18,529 nucleotides of DNA from CAZLIC01 sp964559535 (lineage in GTDB: Bacteria; Pseudomonadota; Alphaproteobacteria; Rhodobacterales; Rhodobacteraceae). Below, piece after piece: positions 1 through 6,726 of the stretch. Each line of letters starts with the position of its first letter. Positions within the stretch are counted from its first letter, which is position 1. The stretch is taken from the NCBI GenBank assembly GCA_964559535.1, contig CAZLIC010000085.1:1-18529 (forward strand), written 5' to 3'. Below the pieces are notes generated by a model. That model saw only the letters and a program-made list of their open reading frames with translations. It had not been told where the DNA came from and did no database searches. The translations under genes were made by a program, and so were the position numbers.

Positions 1-79
1 CCAGTTCCTCGGTCACGATCTTATCTTCGTGTCCACGAAACCGGCAGCAGGCCAGGGCAAGCTGATCCTGACGAAATAG
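1..79 (+). CDS. 3' end of an unidentified protein gene (partial)
   Basis: The first 79 bases hold an open frame starting at base 2. It encodes 25 residues ending DLIFVSTKPAAGQGKLILTK and stops at TAG 77-79. Codon choice is GC-rich like the neighbours, and a strong pair of stem-loops follows 15 bases after the stop, as expected at a gene end. The visible tail looks like two short beta strands with a Gly/Ala turn. I do not recognise the family; too little is inside the window to assign a function. It lies on the same strand as the S8 peptidase 94 bases downstream, so the two could share a transcript if the intervening hairpins do not terminate. Confidence 0.5.
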   Translation, partial: QFLGHDLIFVSTKPAAGQGKLILTK

Positions 80-94
80 GCGCGTCAATCTTGC

Positions 95-131
95 GTCAAA
101 CCGCCTTGCCCGGTTTGACCGCCGGGCAAGG
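95..131 (+). terminator. Two overlapping, mutually exclusive stem-loops (terminator or attenuator)
   Basis: Two perfect inverted repeats interlock. Stem A pairs 95-102 (GTCAAACC) with 112-119 (GGTTTGAC), with a 9-base loop. Stem B pairs 104-113 (CCTTGCCCGG) with 122-131 (CCGGGCAAGG), with an 8-base loop. The left arm of B fills the loop of A and shares bases 112-113 with A's right arm, so both cannot form together. No T-run follows B, so it is not a textbook intrinsic terminator. It lies between the stop at 79 and the peptidase start at 173. Confidence 0.5.
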
Positions 132-172
132 GCGCCCGCATAGTCGGGTCATCCGCCGACCGGAGGCCCCCG

Positions 173-2137
173 ATGACCAACCCGCCGCCCCCCGCCGCCG
201 CCGAACCGCTGCACGTCGGCGAAGGCGCCTACGACCACTTCGCGCGCGACATCGGCGATCCGGTCCCCTCGGGCCGCCTGTACAGCGCCCTGCTGCGGCT
301 GCTGCCGGACGGGCCAGACTTCGGACCTGCCCGCGCGGCCGTGGTGGCCGCGCAGGCGGCCGGTCACCTGATGCTGACCGAAGACCTGCCCGAGGACGAC
401 ACCGCCTTCCTTGCCGCCTGGCCGGCGCCCGGCGCGTTGCCCCCCACGCTGGACGGTCATGTGGAAATCGCCCTGCCCGGGCCGCGGCTGCACCTGTCGC
501 CCCATATGCCCGCCGCGTCGCACAACGGCAAACCGGGGTCCGACCCTGCGCCTATCGTCTGCGTGATCGACGACGGCATCGGCTTTCTGAACGCCCGCTT
601 CCGCCGTGCCGTGCCGGGTGGCACTGCCACACGGTTCCATGCCGTCTGGCTGCAGTCCTACGCGATCATCGCCCCGCCCGCCCCATCGGGGCGCGCCCGG
701 CTGGGCCGCGTGCTGACGCGCGCCGACATCGACGCGATGCTGGCGCAGGGCCCACGGCTGGAGGAAGAGGCCGAGTACCGCCGCCTGAACGCCGCGCTGT
801 TCCCGCCCTCGACCCACCGCGCGACCGACCGCTGGATGGGCCACGGCACGGCGGTGCTGGACCTTGCCGCGGGCGCCGATCCCGGCGCGGGCCAGCCCGA
901 GGAAACCTGGCCACTTCTGGCCGTGCAACTGGCCCCCGAAGCGGTGGACGACACCTCGGGCACAAGGCTGGCCCCGATGATCGTGCAGGGCGTGCGCTGG
1001 TGCCTGCGCATGGCACGGCAGATCAGCAGCACGGCGCCGGTGGTGATCAACATTTCCTTTGCCACCTTCGCCGGGCCGAAAAACGGCACCTCGGCGCTGG
1101 AACGCATGGTTGCCCGCCTGACCGACCGGTGGGAGGACAAGTGGGGCCGCCCTGCCCGTGTGGTGCTGTCCTTCGGAAATGCCCGGCGCACCCGTCAGGC
1201 GGCCCGGCTGGCCGTGGGCGCCGTGGCGCAGACGCTGGACTGGCGCTTGCCGCCGGATGACTTCACCCCCAGTTTCGTGGAACTGCGCGCCGACCCCGGC
1301 CAGGACATCGGCGCGCTGTCGCTGACCGTGACGCCGCCCCGCGGCCCTGCACAGGTGCTGACCCCGCTTCCCCCCGGCACCCACGTCATCGTGGCCGATG
1401 CCGCTGGGCGCCGCATCGGGCGGCTGTACCACGTTCCTGCCCGCGCCACGGGGGGCGGGCTGGTGAACCGGGCGCATCTGGTGCTGGCGATGTGCCAGAC
1501 CGCCGAAGACGGACCCCGCCCCACCGCGCCGCACGGCGCCGTCGCGCTGTCGCTCTTTGCCTCGGCCCCCCTGTCGCTGCGCGCCGAGGTGCAGCGCGAC
1601 GATACGATTCCGGGCTACCGGCTGAACGGGCGGCAAAGCTGGCTGGACCACCCGCTGGTCGAGGAATGGGATGACGAGACGATGGACTATGGCGCCCCCG
1701 GCACCGGCTGCCCCATCACCCGCGCGGGCACGCATTCCGCCTTCGCCTCGGCCGCCAGCCCCCGTGTGCTGGCCGTGGCCGCCACCCGCGCCGACAGCGG
1801 CGCCCCGACCCGCTATTCCGCCGAAGGTGCGGGCTGGGTGATGCCGGGGCCGTCGCTGGCCGCACCGGGTGACCGCAGCCTGGTGCGCCCCGGCGTGCTG
1901 GCCGCCGCCATGCATTCAGGCAGCACCATGGCCATCGACGGCACCTCGGCCGCGGCGGGCCTGACCACCCGCGCGCTGGCCCGCCATCTGGCTGGAACAC
2001 CCGCGCCGGTCCCTGGCCCGGCCGAGGTTGCGGCCCTGATCGCCACCGGTGGCACCCCCGCTGCCCCCGGTGCGGCGCACCGTGTCGGCCAAGGCGTGCT
2101 GGCACTGGCCCCGCTCGTGCCCGCACATCACCTCTGA
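173..2137 (+). CDS. S8 (subtilisin-type) family serine peptidase, no signal peptide
   Basis: A 654-residue protein with the full subtilase catalytic set: Asp133 in VIDDG, His224 in GHGTAV, the oxyanion Asn336 in SFGN, and nucleophile Ser592 in DGTSAAAG. A further conserved strand, VVINISF, lies at 290-296. The N-terminus (MTNPPPPAAAEPLHV) has no hydrophobic signal segment or lipobox, so a cytoplasmic location or a non-Sec route is implied. Spacing is unusual. D-H is 91 residues and N-S is 256, against 32 and 66 in subtilisin BPN'. This indicates inserts at about 140-220 and about 345-530; the second is rich in predicted beta strand. The ATG at 173 has CGGAGG about 6 bases upstream. The physiological substrate is unknown. 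Family assignment is secure because all catalytic motifs are present; the role is not. Confidence 0.9.
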   Translation: MTNPPPPAAAEPLHVGEGAYDHFARDIGDPVPSGRLYSALLRLLPDGPDFGPARAAVVAAQAAGHLMLTEDLPEDDTAFLAAWPAPGALPPTLDGHVEIALPGPRLHLSPHMPAASHNGKPGSDPAPIVCVIDDGIGFLNARFRRAVPGGTATRFHAVWLQSYAIIAPPAPSGRARLGRVLTRADIDAMLAQGPRLEEEAEYRRLNAALFPPSTHRATDRWMGHGTAVLDLAAGADPGAGQPEETWPLLAVQLAPEAVDDTSGTRLAPMIVQGVRWCLRMARQISSTAPVVINISFATFAGPKNGTSALERMVARLTDRWEDKWGRPARVVLSFGNARRTRQAARLAVGAVAQTLDWRLPPDDFTPSFVELRADPGQDIGALSLTVTPPRGPAQVLTPLPPGTHVIVADAAGRRIGRLYHVPARATGGGLVNRAHLVLAMCQTAEDGPRPTAPHGAVALSLFASAPLSLRAEVQRDDTIPGYRLNGRQSWLDHPLVEEWDDETMDYGAPGTGCPITRAGTHSAFASAASPRVLAVAATRADSGAPTRYSAEGAGWVMPGPSLAAPGDRSLVRPGVLAAAMHSGSTMAIDGTSAAAGLTTRALARHLAGTPAPVPGPAEVAALIATGGTPAAPGAAHRVGQGVLALAPLVPAHHL

Positions 2138-2144
2138 CCGCGGC

Positions 2145-2173
2145 TTTACCTCCGGCGGTAAATTCCCTATATC
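2145..2173 (+). promoter_or_regulatory. Possible sigma-70-type promoter for sufT, overlapping a small hairpin
   Basis: TTTACC (2145-2150) and TATATC (2168-2173) are separated by exactly 17 bases, a plausible -35/-10 pair 47 bases ahead of the sufT ATG. The -35 hexamer is also the left arm of a 6-bp perfect hairpin with GGTAAA at 2157-2162. The local AT content is higher than in the flanking genes. This is a pattern match by eye only. Confidence 0.35.
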
Positions 2174-2220
2174 TTCACTCAGGGATTGCCGCGTTCAGTG
2201 GAACGAGATGGGGGCCGCAG

Positions 2221-2583
2221 ATGAACCAGCCGCAGGAACGCCTTGAAGGCGCGCCGCTCATCCGCCCGTCCACCACCGCGCATCCACTGTACGATGCCGT
2301 GGCAGACGCATGCCGCACCGTCTATGACCCGGAAATTCCGGTGAACATCTTTGACCTGGGGCTGGTCTATACCATCGACATCTCGGACGAGAACGACGTT
2401 CAGGTGACCATGACGCTGACCGCCCCCGGCTGCCCCGTGGCCGGAGAGATGCCGGGCTGGGTGGCCGATGCCGTGAACGCCCTGCCGGGGGTGAAGACGG
2501 TGGACGTGCAGATGACCTTCGACCCGCCCTGGGGCATGGACATGATGAGCGACGAGGCCAAGCTGGAACTGGGGTTCATGTGA
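2221..2583 (+). CDS. sufT: SufT: SUF-system Fe-S assembly protein (MIP18/DUF59 family)
   Basis: A 120-residue MIP18/DUF59-family protein. Hallmarks are the YDPEIPVNIFDLGLVY block at 35-50, TAPGCP with Cys71 at 67-72, and DPPW at 101-104, followed by the acidic C-terminal tail typical of SufT. Family members help mature iron-sulfur proteins in the cytoplasm; the single reactive Cys in the TxPGCP motif is the conserved functional site. The start is ATG 2221, preceded by GGGGGCC at about 8 bases. In alphaproteobacteria this gene normally sits at the end of the suf operon next to an A-type carrier, and here a sufA-like gene does follow 1.5 kb downstream. The upstream suf genes (sufB, C, D, S) are not in the window: an S8 peptidase stands there instead, so sufT probably has its own promoter here. 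Confidence 0.92.
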   Translation: MNQPQERLEGAPLIRPSTTAHPLYDAVADACRTVYDPEIPVNIFDLGLVYTIDISDENDVQVTMTLTAPGCPVAGEMPGWVADAVNALPGVKTVDVQMTFDPPWGMDMMSDEAKLELGFM

Positions 2584-2634
2584 CCAAACCTTGGTGTCTG
2601 TCTTAGGAACCACCCTAGAGAATTGATTCTTGAA

Positions 2635-2656
2635 AATCAGCCCCTGGTGGTTGATT
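2635..2656 (+). other. Stem-loop between sufT and the SatD gene
   Basis: AATCAGCC (2635-2642) pairs with GGTTGATT (2649-2656): seven Watson-Crick pairs and one G-U, with a 6-base loop. It lies in the 102-base AT-rich gap after sufT and ahead of the SatD-family gene. No T-run follows, so terminator function is uncertain. TTGACA occurs at 2655-2660, but I find no matching -10 at 16-18 bases. Confidence 0.35.
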
Positions 2657-2685
2657 GACATGATCGAGTGGGCTAACTTCTGGTC

Positions 2686-3345
2686 ATGGAAGAGCGTCAC
2701 TGCGTACTGACCGGAGACTTGATAGGCTCTTCGCGAGCTAAGCCTCAAGACATCGAGCATGCGTTCAAGACGCTCGAGCAGGGGTTCACATATTTTGAGA
2801 GATGGTGGCAAAGGGACGAGAAGGCGCGTTTCACGCGATTTCGAGGCGACGGATGGCATGGCTTGCTGACCGACCCGCAACGCGCACTTCGAGCAACGGT
2901 CTTTCTATTGGCAAGCTTGCGCGCTTCAGGGAATCCCTTGCGAACAAGAATTTCGATCGGCATAGGAACGGTCCTTTCGATCGGCACCAATGGCTTGGCC
3001 GATGCGAGAGGGGACGCTTTCCTCTTTTCAGGCCGCGCACTTGACGAGATGGCCCGTGGTAGGGTGATCGCCGCTACAGGAGACGGCATTACCCCGCTTC
3101 ACCAAGTCATTGTCCAACTCATTGGCGAGAGGTCGTTGAGATGGTCTCGAGAGCAAGCCGAGGCAGTCGCACATGCCTATGACTCAACTGTATTCAGACA
3201 GTCTGAGATCGCAGACCGCCTCGGAATAACTGTTCAGGCAGTAAATGCCCGACTGACCTCAGCAGGGTTCCAAGCCATCAAGGACGCAACAGAAATCTGG
3301 GCGAGGCCAGATGCGGCTACAGAAATCGCGAAGGCAGCAAAATGA
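2686..3345 (+). CDS. SatD-family protein with C-terminal helix-turn-helix
   Basis: A 219-residue protein matching the SatD family (named after the Streptococcus mutans sat operon; biochemical role not established). The N-terminal part reads LTGDLIGSSR (Asp11), then FRGDGWHGLL (Asp55), RISIGIGTV (88-96) and GDAFLFSGRALDEM (109-122). This order and spacing recall class III nucleotidyl cyclases, although the positions of the transition-state Asn and Arg appear replaced. The C-terminus (about 168-195, RQSEIADRLGITVQAVNARL) is a helix-turn-helix. An in-frame TAA at 2674 makes ATG 2686 the first possible ATG; the ribosome-binding site is poor. The stop overlaps the next gene by ATGA. Composition is far from the neighbours: a hand count of 2701-2760 gives 32/60 GC, and TTG, ATA, AGA and CGA codons are common. 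This suggests recent acquisition. Cyclase activity is inference only. Confidence 0.8.
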   Translation: MEERHCVLTGDLIGSSRAKPQDIEHAFKTLEQGFTYFERWWQRDEKARFTRFRGDGWHGLLTDPQRALRATVFLLASLRASGNPLRTRISIGIGTVLSIGTNGLADARGDAFLFSGRALDEMARGRVIAATGDGITPLHQVIVQLIGERSLRWSREQAEAVAHAYDSTVFRQSEIADRLGITVQAVNARLTSAGFQAIKDATEIWARPDAATEIAKAAK

Positions 3346-4070
3346 CCGAAACCCTCGCCGCGCTCCTCTTCGCCCACATCCTTGCCGATTTCGTGTTCCA
3401 GACCGGCAAGATGGCGGCGGGCAAGGCACGGCGGGATGTAGGCGCGATGGCGGCGCATATCGCCACGGTGGCGGCCTGCACCTGGGCGGCGCTGGGCGCC
3501 ACTTCGGCGATGGCCGTCACTGCCGTGTCCGCCGTCACCGCCGCGCATCTGGCCATCGACCTGGCCAAGTCCTTTGCCCGCCCTGGCCTGGGCGCCTTCC
3601 TGGCCGACCAGGGCGCCCACCTTGCCACACTGGTTGCTGCTGCGGCGCTGTGGCCCGGGGCGTGGCAAACCGGCCTCTGGGCCGCGGCACCCCAGGTGCC
3701 CGCGGTCATGGCCATCGCCGCAGGTGCGATCCTGGCCACCCGCGCGGGCGGCTTTGCCGTGGGCATGCTGATGCAGCCCTGGGGCGACGTGGGCTTGGAC
3801 GGGCTGCCGAACGGCGGGCGCATCATCGGCCTTCTTGAACGGGGGCTGGTGTTCCTGCTGGTCCTGACCGGGCAGGCCGAAGGCATCGGCCTGCTGATCG
3901 CGGCCAAGTCGGTGCTGCGTTTCGGCGCGGTGAAGGACGAGGCGAAGCTGTCGGAATATGTCATCATCGGCACCCTGGCGTCGTTCGGCTGGGCCATCCT
4001 GTGCGCCACCGGCACTCTGTGGCTGTTGTCTGCCTTGCCGCCCCTTGGAATTCCCGACCTTTCGCCTTAG
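3342..4070 (+). CDS. DUF3307 multi-pass membrane protein
   Basis: A 242-residue hydrophobic protein with the DUF3307 signature: LLFAHILADFVFQTGK near the N-terminus, HLAIDLAKSF at about 71-80, a DQGAHL segment near 89-94, GRIIGLLERGLVFLLV at about 155-170, AKSVLRFGAVKDEAKLSEYVIIGTLASFGWA at about 185-215, and a closing hydrophobic helix. I count about six or seven membrane-spanning stretches, with conserved His/Asp/Glu residues within or at the ends of several. Its function is unknown. It starts with ATGA shared with the stop of the SatD gene, so translation is coupled; SatD-DUF3307 neighbours are, to my knowledge, a recurrent pair in other phyla. Unlike satD, this gene has the high GC of the host. 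It ends 24 bases before sufA and may be co-transcribed with it. Confidence 0.85.
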   Translation: MTETLAALLFAHILADFVFQTGKMAAGKARRDVGAMAAHIATVAACTWAALGATSAMAVTAVSAVTAAHLAIDLAKSFARPGLGAFLADQGAHLATLVAAAALWPGAWQTGLWAAAPQVPAVMAIAAGAILATRAGGFAVGMLMQPWGDVGLDGLPNGGRIIGLLERGLVFLLVLTGQAEGIGLLIAAKSVLRFGAVKDEAKLSEYVIIGTLASFGWAILCATGTLWLLSALPPLGIPDLSP

Positions 4071-4094
4071 GTTATCTGCGAAGGAGAACGCACC

Positions 4095-4454
4095 ATGTTC
4101 GGCATTCCCGGCAAGGCCGCCGTCACCATGACCCCCGCCGCCACCCGTCAGATCGCCCGCCTGATGGCCCGCGACGGCAAGCAGGGCCTGCGCATCGGCG
4201 TCAAGAAGGGCGGCTGCGCTGGCATGGAATACACCATGGAGTTCGCCGACACGGTGAACCCGCTGGACGAGGTGGTGGAACAGGACGGCGCGCGCGTCAT
4301 GATCGCGCCGATGGCGCAGATGTTCCTGATCGGCACCGAGATCGACTATGAAACCTCGCTGTTGACCAGCGAGTTCAAGTTCCGCAACCCCAACGTCGCC
4401 GAGGCCTGCGGCTGCGGCGAAAGCGTGAAGTTCCGGGACGCCCCCGCCGCCTGA
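4095..4454 (+). CDS. sufA: A-type Fe-S carrier (SufA/IscA/HesB family)
   Basis: A 119-residue protein of the HesB/IscA/SufA family with the three invariant cysteines: Cys41 in KKGGCAGMEY, and Cys105 and Cys107 in EACGCGES. These ligate and transfer [2Fe-2S]/[4Fe-4S] clusters to apo-proteins in the cytoplasm. Length is normal. The start is ATG 4095 with a strong AAGGAG 9 bases upstream. It follows the DUF3307 gene by 24 bases. With sufT 1.5 kb upstream on the same strand it probably belongs functionally to the SUF pathway. The symbol is chosen by context; IscA-type naming would be equally compatible with the sequence. Confidence 0.9.
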   Translation: MFGIPGKAAVTMTPAATRQIARLMARDGKQGLRIGVKKGGCAGMEYTMEFADTVNPLDEVVEQDGARVMIAPMAQMFLIGTEIDYETSLLTSEFKFRNPNVAEACGCGESVKFRDAPAA

Positions 4455-4486
4455 GCCAGAGGCGACGTGGCGGCCGCCGCCTGCCG

Positions 4487-5425
4487 TCAGTGCGGCGTCA
4501 CGCCCCGCATGCGCTCTGACCGCCGCCGCAGCAACTCGACCGTTGCCAACAGCGCGACCGAGATCACCACAAGGATCGTCGCAACGGCCAGAATCGCCGG
4601 GCTGATCGCCTCGCGGATGCCGTTCCACATCTGCCGCGGGATGGTCTGTTGGTCGGGGCCGGCCAGGAACAGCACCGCCACCACCTCGTCAAACGAGGTA
4701 ACAAAGGCGAACAGCCCGCCCGAGATCACGCCCGGCAGGATAAGGGGCATCGTCACCCGGAAGAAGGTGGTCGAGGGGCTGGCGCCAAGCGACGCCGCCG
4801 CCCGCGCCAGCGACTGGTCAAAGCCCGACAGCGTGGCCGTGACGGTGATGATGACAAAGGGAATGCCCAGCGCGGTATGCGCCAGGATCACGCCCAGATA
4901 GGTGCTGGTCAGCCGTCCGCAGGAAAACCCCAGAATGCCGCAAGGGTTTGAGTAGAAGAAGAACATCCCCGTCGCGATGATGATGATGGGCACGATCATG
5001 GGCGAGATCAGGATGGCCGTGATGGCGCGGCGATAGGGCATCTCGGGCCGCGTCAGACCCAGCGCCGCCAGCGTGCCCAGCACGGTGGCCAGGATGGTGG
5101 CCCAGAACCCCACGATCACGCTGTTCTTGGCCGCGTTCACCCAGGTCGAATTCGCCCACATGTCGGCAAACCATGCGCCATCCCGCGGGTTTTCCGGCGC
5201 CTGCATGCCGAACACCAGCAGTTCGTCGTACCAGCGCAGGCTGTACCCCTCGGGGTCCAGCGTCAGCATCTTCTCGGTAAAGCTGAAGTAGGGCTCGACG
5301 TTGAACGACAGCGGAATCACGATCAGGATCGGCGCCATCAGAAACACGAAGATCAGCACGCACATCACCACATAGGCATAGTGCCACAGGCGTTCCAGCG
5401 GGCTGGCATAGGACGGCAGGGCCAT
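4487..5425 (-). CDS. ABC transporter permease, PotC/PotI type (polyamine-type importer)
   Basis: A 312-residue inner-membrane permease of a binding-protein-dependent importer. The first transmembrane helix is at about 15-38 (YAYVVMCVLIFVFLMAPILI) and five more follow. The cytoplasmic EAA loop that docks on the ATPase is LARAAASLGASPSTTFFRVT followed by MPLILPG, at about 205-231. A periplasmic loop between the first two helices is longer than in E. coli PotC. It is the last gene of a minus-strand operon, starting 4 bases after the stop of the companion permease, so translation is probably coupled. It ends 32 bases from the convergent sufA. The family favours spermidine/putrescine and related cationic substrates; the actual substrate cannot be read from the sequence. 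Confidence 0.9.
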   Translation of the reverse strand: MALPSYASPLERLWHYAYVVMCVLIFVFLMAPILIVIPLSFNVEPYFSFTEKMLTLDPEGYSLRWYDELLVFGMQAPENPRDGAWFADMWANSTWVNAAKNSVIVGFWATILATVLGTLAALGLTRPEMPYRRAITAILISPMIVPIIIIATGMFFFYSNPCGILGFSCGRLTSTYLGVILAHTALGIPFVIITVTATLSGFDQSLARAAASLGASPSTTFFRVTMPLILPGVISGGLFAFVTSFDEVVAVLFLAGPDQQTIPRQMWNGIREAISPAILAVATILVVISVALLATVELLRRRSERMRGVTPH

Positions 5426-5429
5426 GGCG

Positions 5430-6671
5430 TTACCCGAGCTTGAGGTTGTCGATGCCGATCAGGCGGTCGTACAGCCAGTACAAGAGCAGTACGCCCAACA
5501 GAAGCATCGCCGACAGGGCTGCCGCCATCGACCAGTTCGACTTGGTCATATGGAACTGGATGAGGTTGGAAAACAGCTGCCCGTCCGCCCCGCCCACCAG
5601 CGCGGGCGTGATGTAGTATCCCACGGCCAGGATGAACACCAACAGCGACCCCGCCCCGATGCCGGGCAGAGTCTGCGGCAGGTAGATGCGGCGGAAGGTG
5701 GTCCAGCTGGTGGCGCCCAGCGACCGCGCGGCGCGGGCATAGCTGGGCGGGATCACCTTCATCACCGAATACAGCGGCAAGATCATGAACGGCAGCAGGA
5801 TGTGCGTCATCACGATGATCGTGCCGGTCTGGTTGTTGATCATCGACAGCCGGTTTTCATGTGCGATCGCGCCCAGCGCCACCAGCGAATCGTTCACCAC
5901 CCCCTCGCCCTGCAACAGCGCCATCCAGCTGGTCGTGCGCACCAGAAGCGACGTCCAGAAGGGCAGAAGCACCAGGATCATCAAGAGGTTGGCCTTGGCC
6001 ATGGGCAAAGTGGCCAGAAGATGGGCCACCGGAAAGGCCAACAGCAGACAGATGAACGTGATGACGGCCGACAGCACGAAGGTCTTTACGTACAGATAGA
6101 TGTAGATGCGGCTTTTCTCGTCCACCCGCTGCAGCGACCCGTCGGCGGCACGTTCCAGGTCCAGCCCGACCAGGTAGAAATCGCTGGTATAGGCCGAGGA
6201 ACTGGCGCGCATCGCCTGCCACACGGCCGGATCGCCCCATTTCGGGTCGACGGCCAGGAAGGCTTCCTTGTAGGGCGGCGCCAGACCATCCGCACCCCGC
6301 GCGGTCTTGGTGAACAGCGACCGTGTTTCGGGCAGGGTGTAGTTCACCCGCGTGCCCGCCTCGCCGGCGGTCCTGGCGGCCTTCATGGCCTTGAAATCCT
6401 CGGCCAGCGCGGCATAGGCCGCTTCGTCGGGTTCGCCTGGATTGGCCGCGAACCAGGCCGAGACCTTCACCGCGTTTGCCGAGAATCCGTCGTGATGGAT
6501 CGACCGGTGCAGCATCTGCCCGATCGGCACCACGAAGGTCAGAAGGATGAACAGCAGAAGCGGCAGCACAAGGAACAGCGCCCGGCGCCGCGCCCGCGCC
6601 TGTGCCGCGATCAGCGCGGCCTTCAGCGGGCGCCCGTCGGCGGTCGTCAGAAGGCCTGGTGCATCTGCCAT
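5430..6671 (-). CDS. ABC transporter permease, PotB/PotH type (polyamine-type importer)
   Basis: A 413-residue inner-membrane permease. It has a cytoplasmic N-terminus, a first helix at about 31-52 (ALFLVLPLLLFILLTFVVPI), and a large hydrophilic periplasmic segment of about 140 residues. A five-helix BPD_transp_1 core follows from about residue 195. The EAA loop is YARAARSLGATSWTTFRRIY then LPQTLPG. The long periplasmic loop makes it bigger than E. coli PotB (about 275 residues) but is common in alphaproteobacterial homologues. The ATG at 6671 is preceded by AGGAC. The gap to the binding-protein gene contains a perfect palindrome. It forms a heterodimeric channel with the permease encoded directly downstream. 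Confidence 0.9.
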   Translation of the reverse strand: MADAPGLLTTADGRPLKAALIAAQARARRRALFLVLPLLLFILLTFVVPIGQMLHRSIHHDGFSANAVKVSAWFAANPGEPDEAAYAALAEDFKAMKAARTAGEAGTRVNYTLPETRSLFTKTARGADGLAPPYKEAFLAVDPKWGDPAVWQAMRASSSAYTSDFYLVGLDLERAADGSLQRVDEKSRIYIYLYVKTFVLSAVITFICLLLAFPVAHLLATLPMAKANLLMILVLLPFWTSLLVRTTSWMALLQGEGVVNDSLVALGAIAHENRLSMINNQTGTIIVMTHILLPFMILPLYSVMKVIPPSYARAARSLGATSWTTFRRIYLPQTLPGIGAGSLLVFILAVGYYITPALVGGADGQLFSNLIQFHMTKSNWSMAAALSAMLLLGVLLLYWLYDRLIGIDNLKLG

Positions 6672-6691
6672 CGTCGTGTCCTGAAAGTAGG

Positions 6692-6719
6692 GCGGGGGGC
6701 ACCCATGGGTGCCCCCCGC
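6692..6719 (-). repeat. Perfect 28-bp palindrome between binding-protein and permease genes
   Basis: Bases 6692-6719 read identically on both strands (GCGGGGGGCACCC, then AT, and so on). As RNA this folds into a 12-bp stem with a CATG tetraloop. It sits 7 bases after the binding-protein stop and about 20 bases before the permease start, on the operon's coding strand. Hairpins in this position in importer operons commonly protect the upstream message from 3' decay or partially terminate, giving more binding protein than permease. No T-run follows, so full termination is unlikely. Confidence 0.75.
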
Positions 6720-6726
6720 AATGTCG

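Noticed and set aside
149..1915. 588-codon open frame antisense to the S8 peptidase
   Set aside because: Gly/Arg/His/Gln-rich composition with no recognisable motif; it mirrors the GC-rich third positions of a gene with an intact catalytic set on the other strand.
2655..2685. TTGACA as a -35 box for the SatD gene
   Set aside because: No acceptable -10 hexamer at 16-18 bases; only the -35 hexamer matches.
2584..4094. Mobile element carrying satD-DUF3307
   Set aside because: No transposase, integrase, tRNA target, terminal inverted repeats or flanking direct repeats were seen; only the composition of satD is unusual.
4460..4482. GC-rich inverted repeat between the convergent sufA and permease genes
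   Set aside because: Only about 5 bp of stem with a mismatched interior and no T-run; the core GGCGGCCGCC has no loop, so a terminator is not supported.
3234..4628. 464-codon minus-strand frame across DUF3307 and sufA
   Set aside because: Low-complexity Gly/His/Gln/Arg translation and full overlap with two family-assigned genes; shadow frame.
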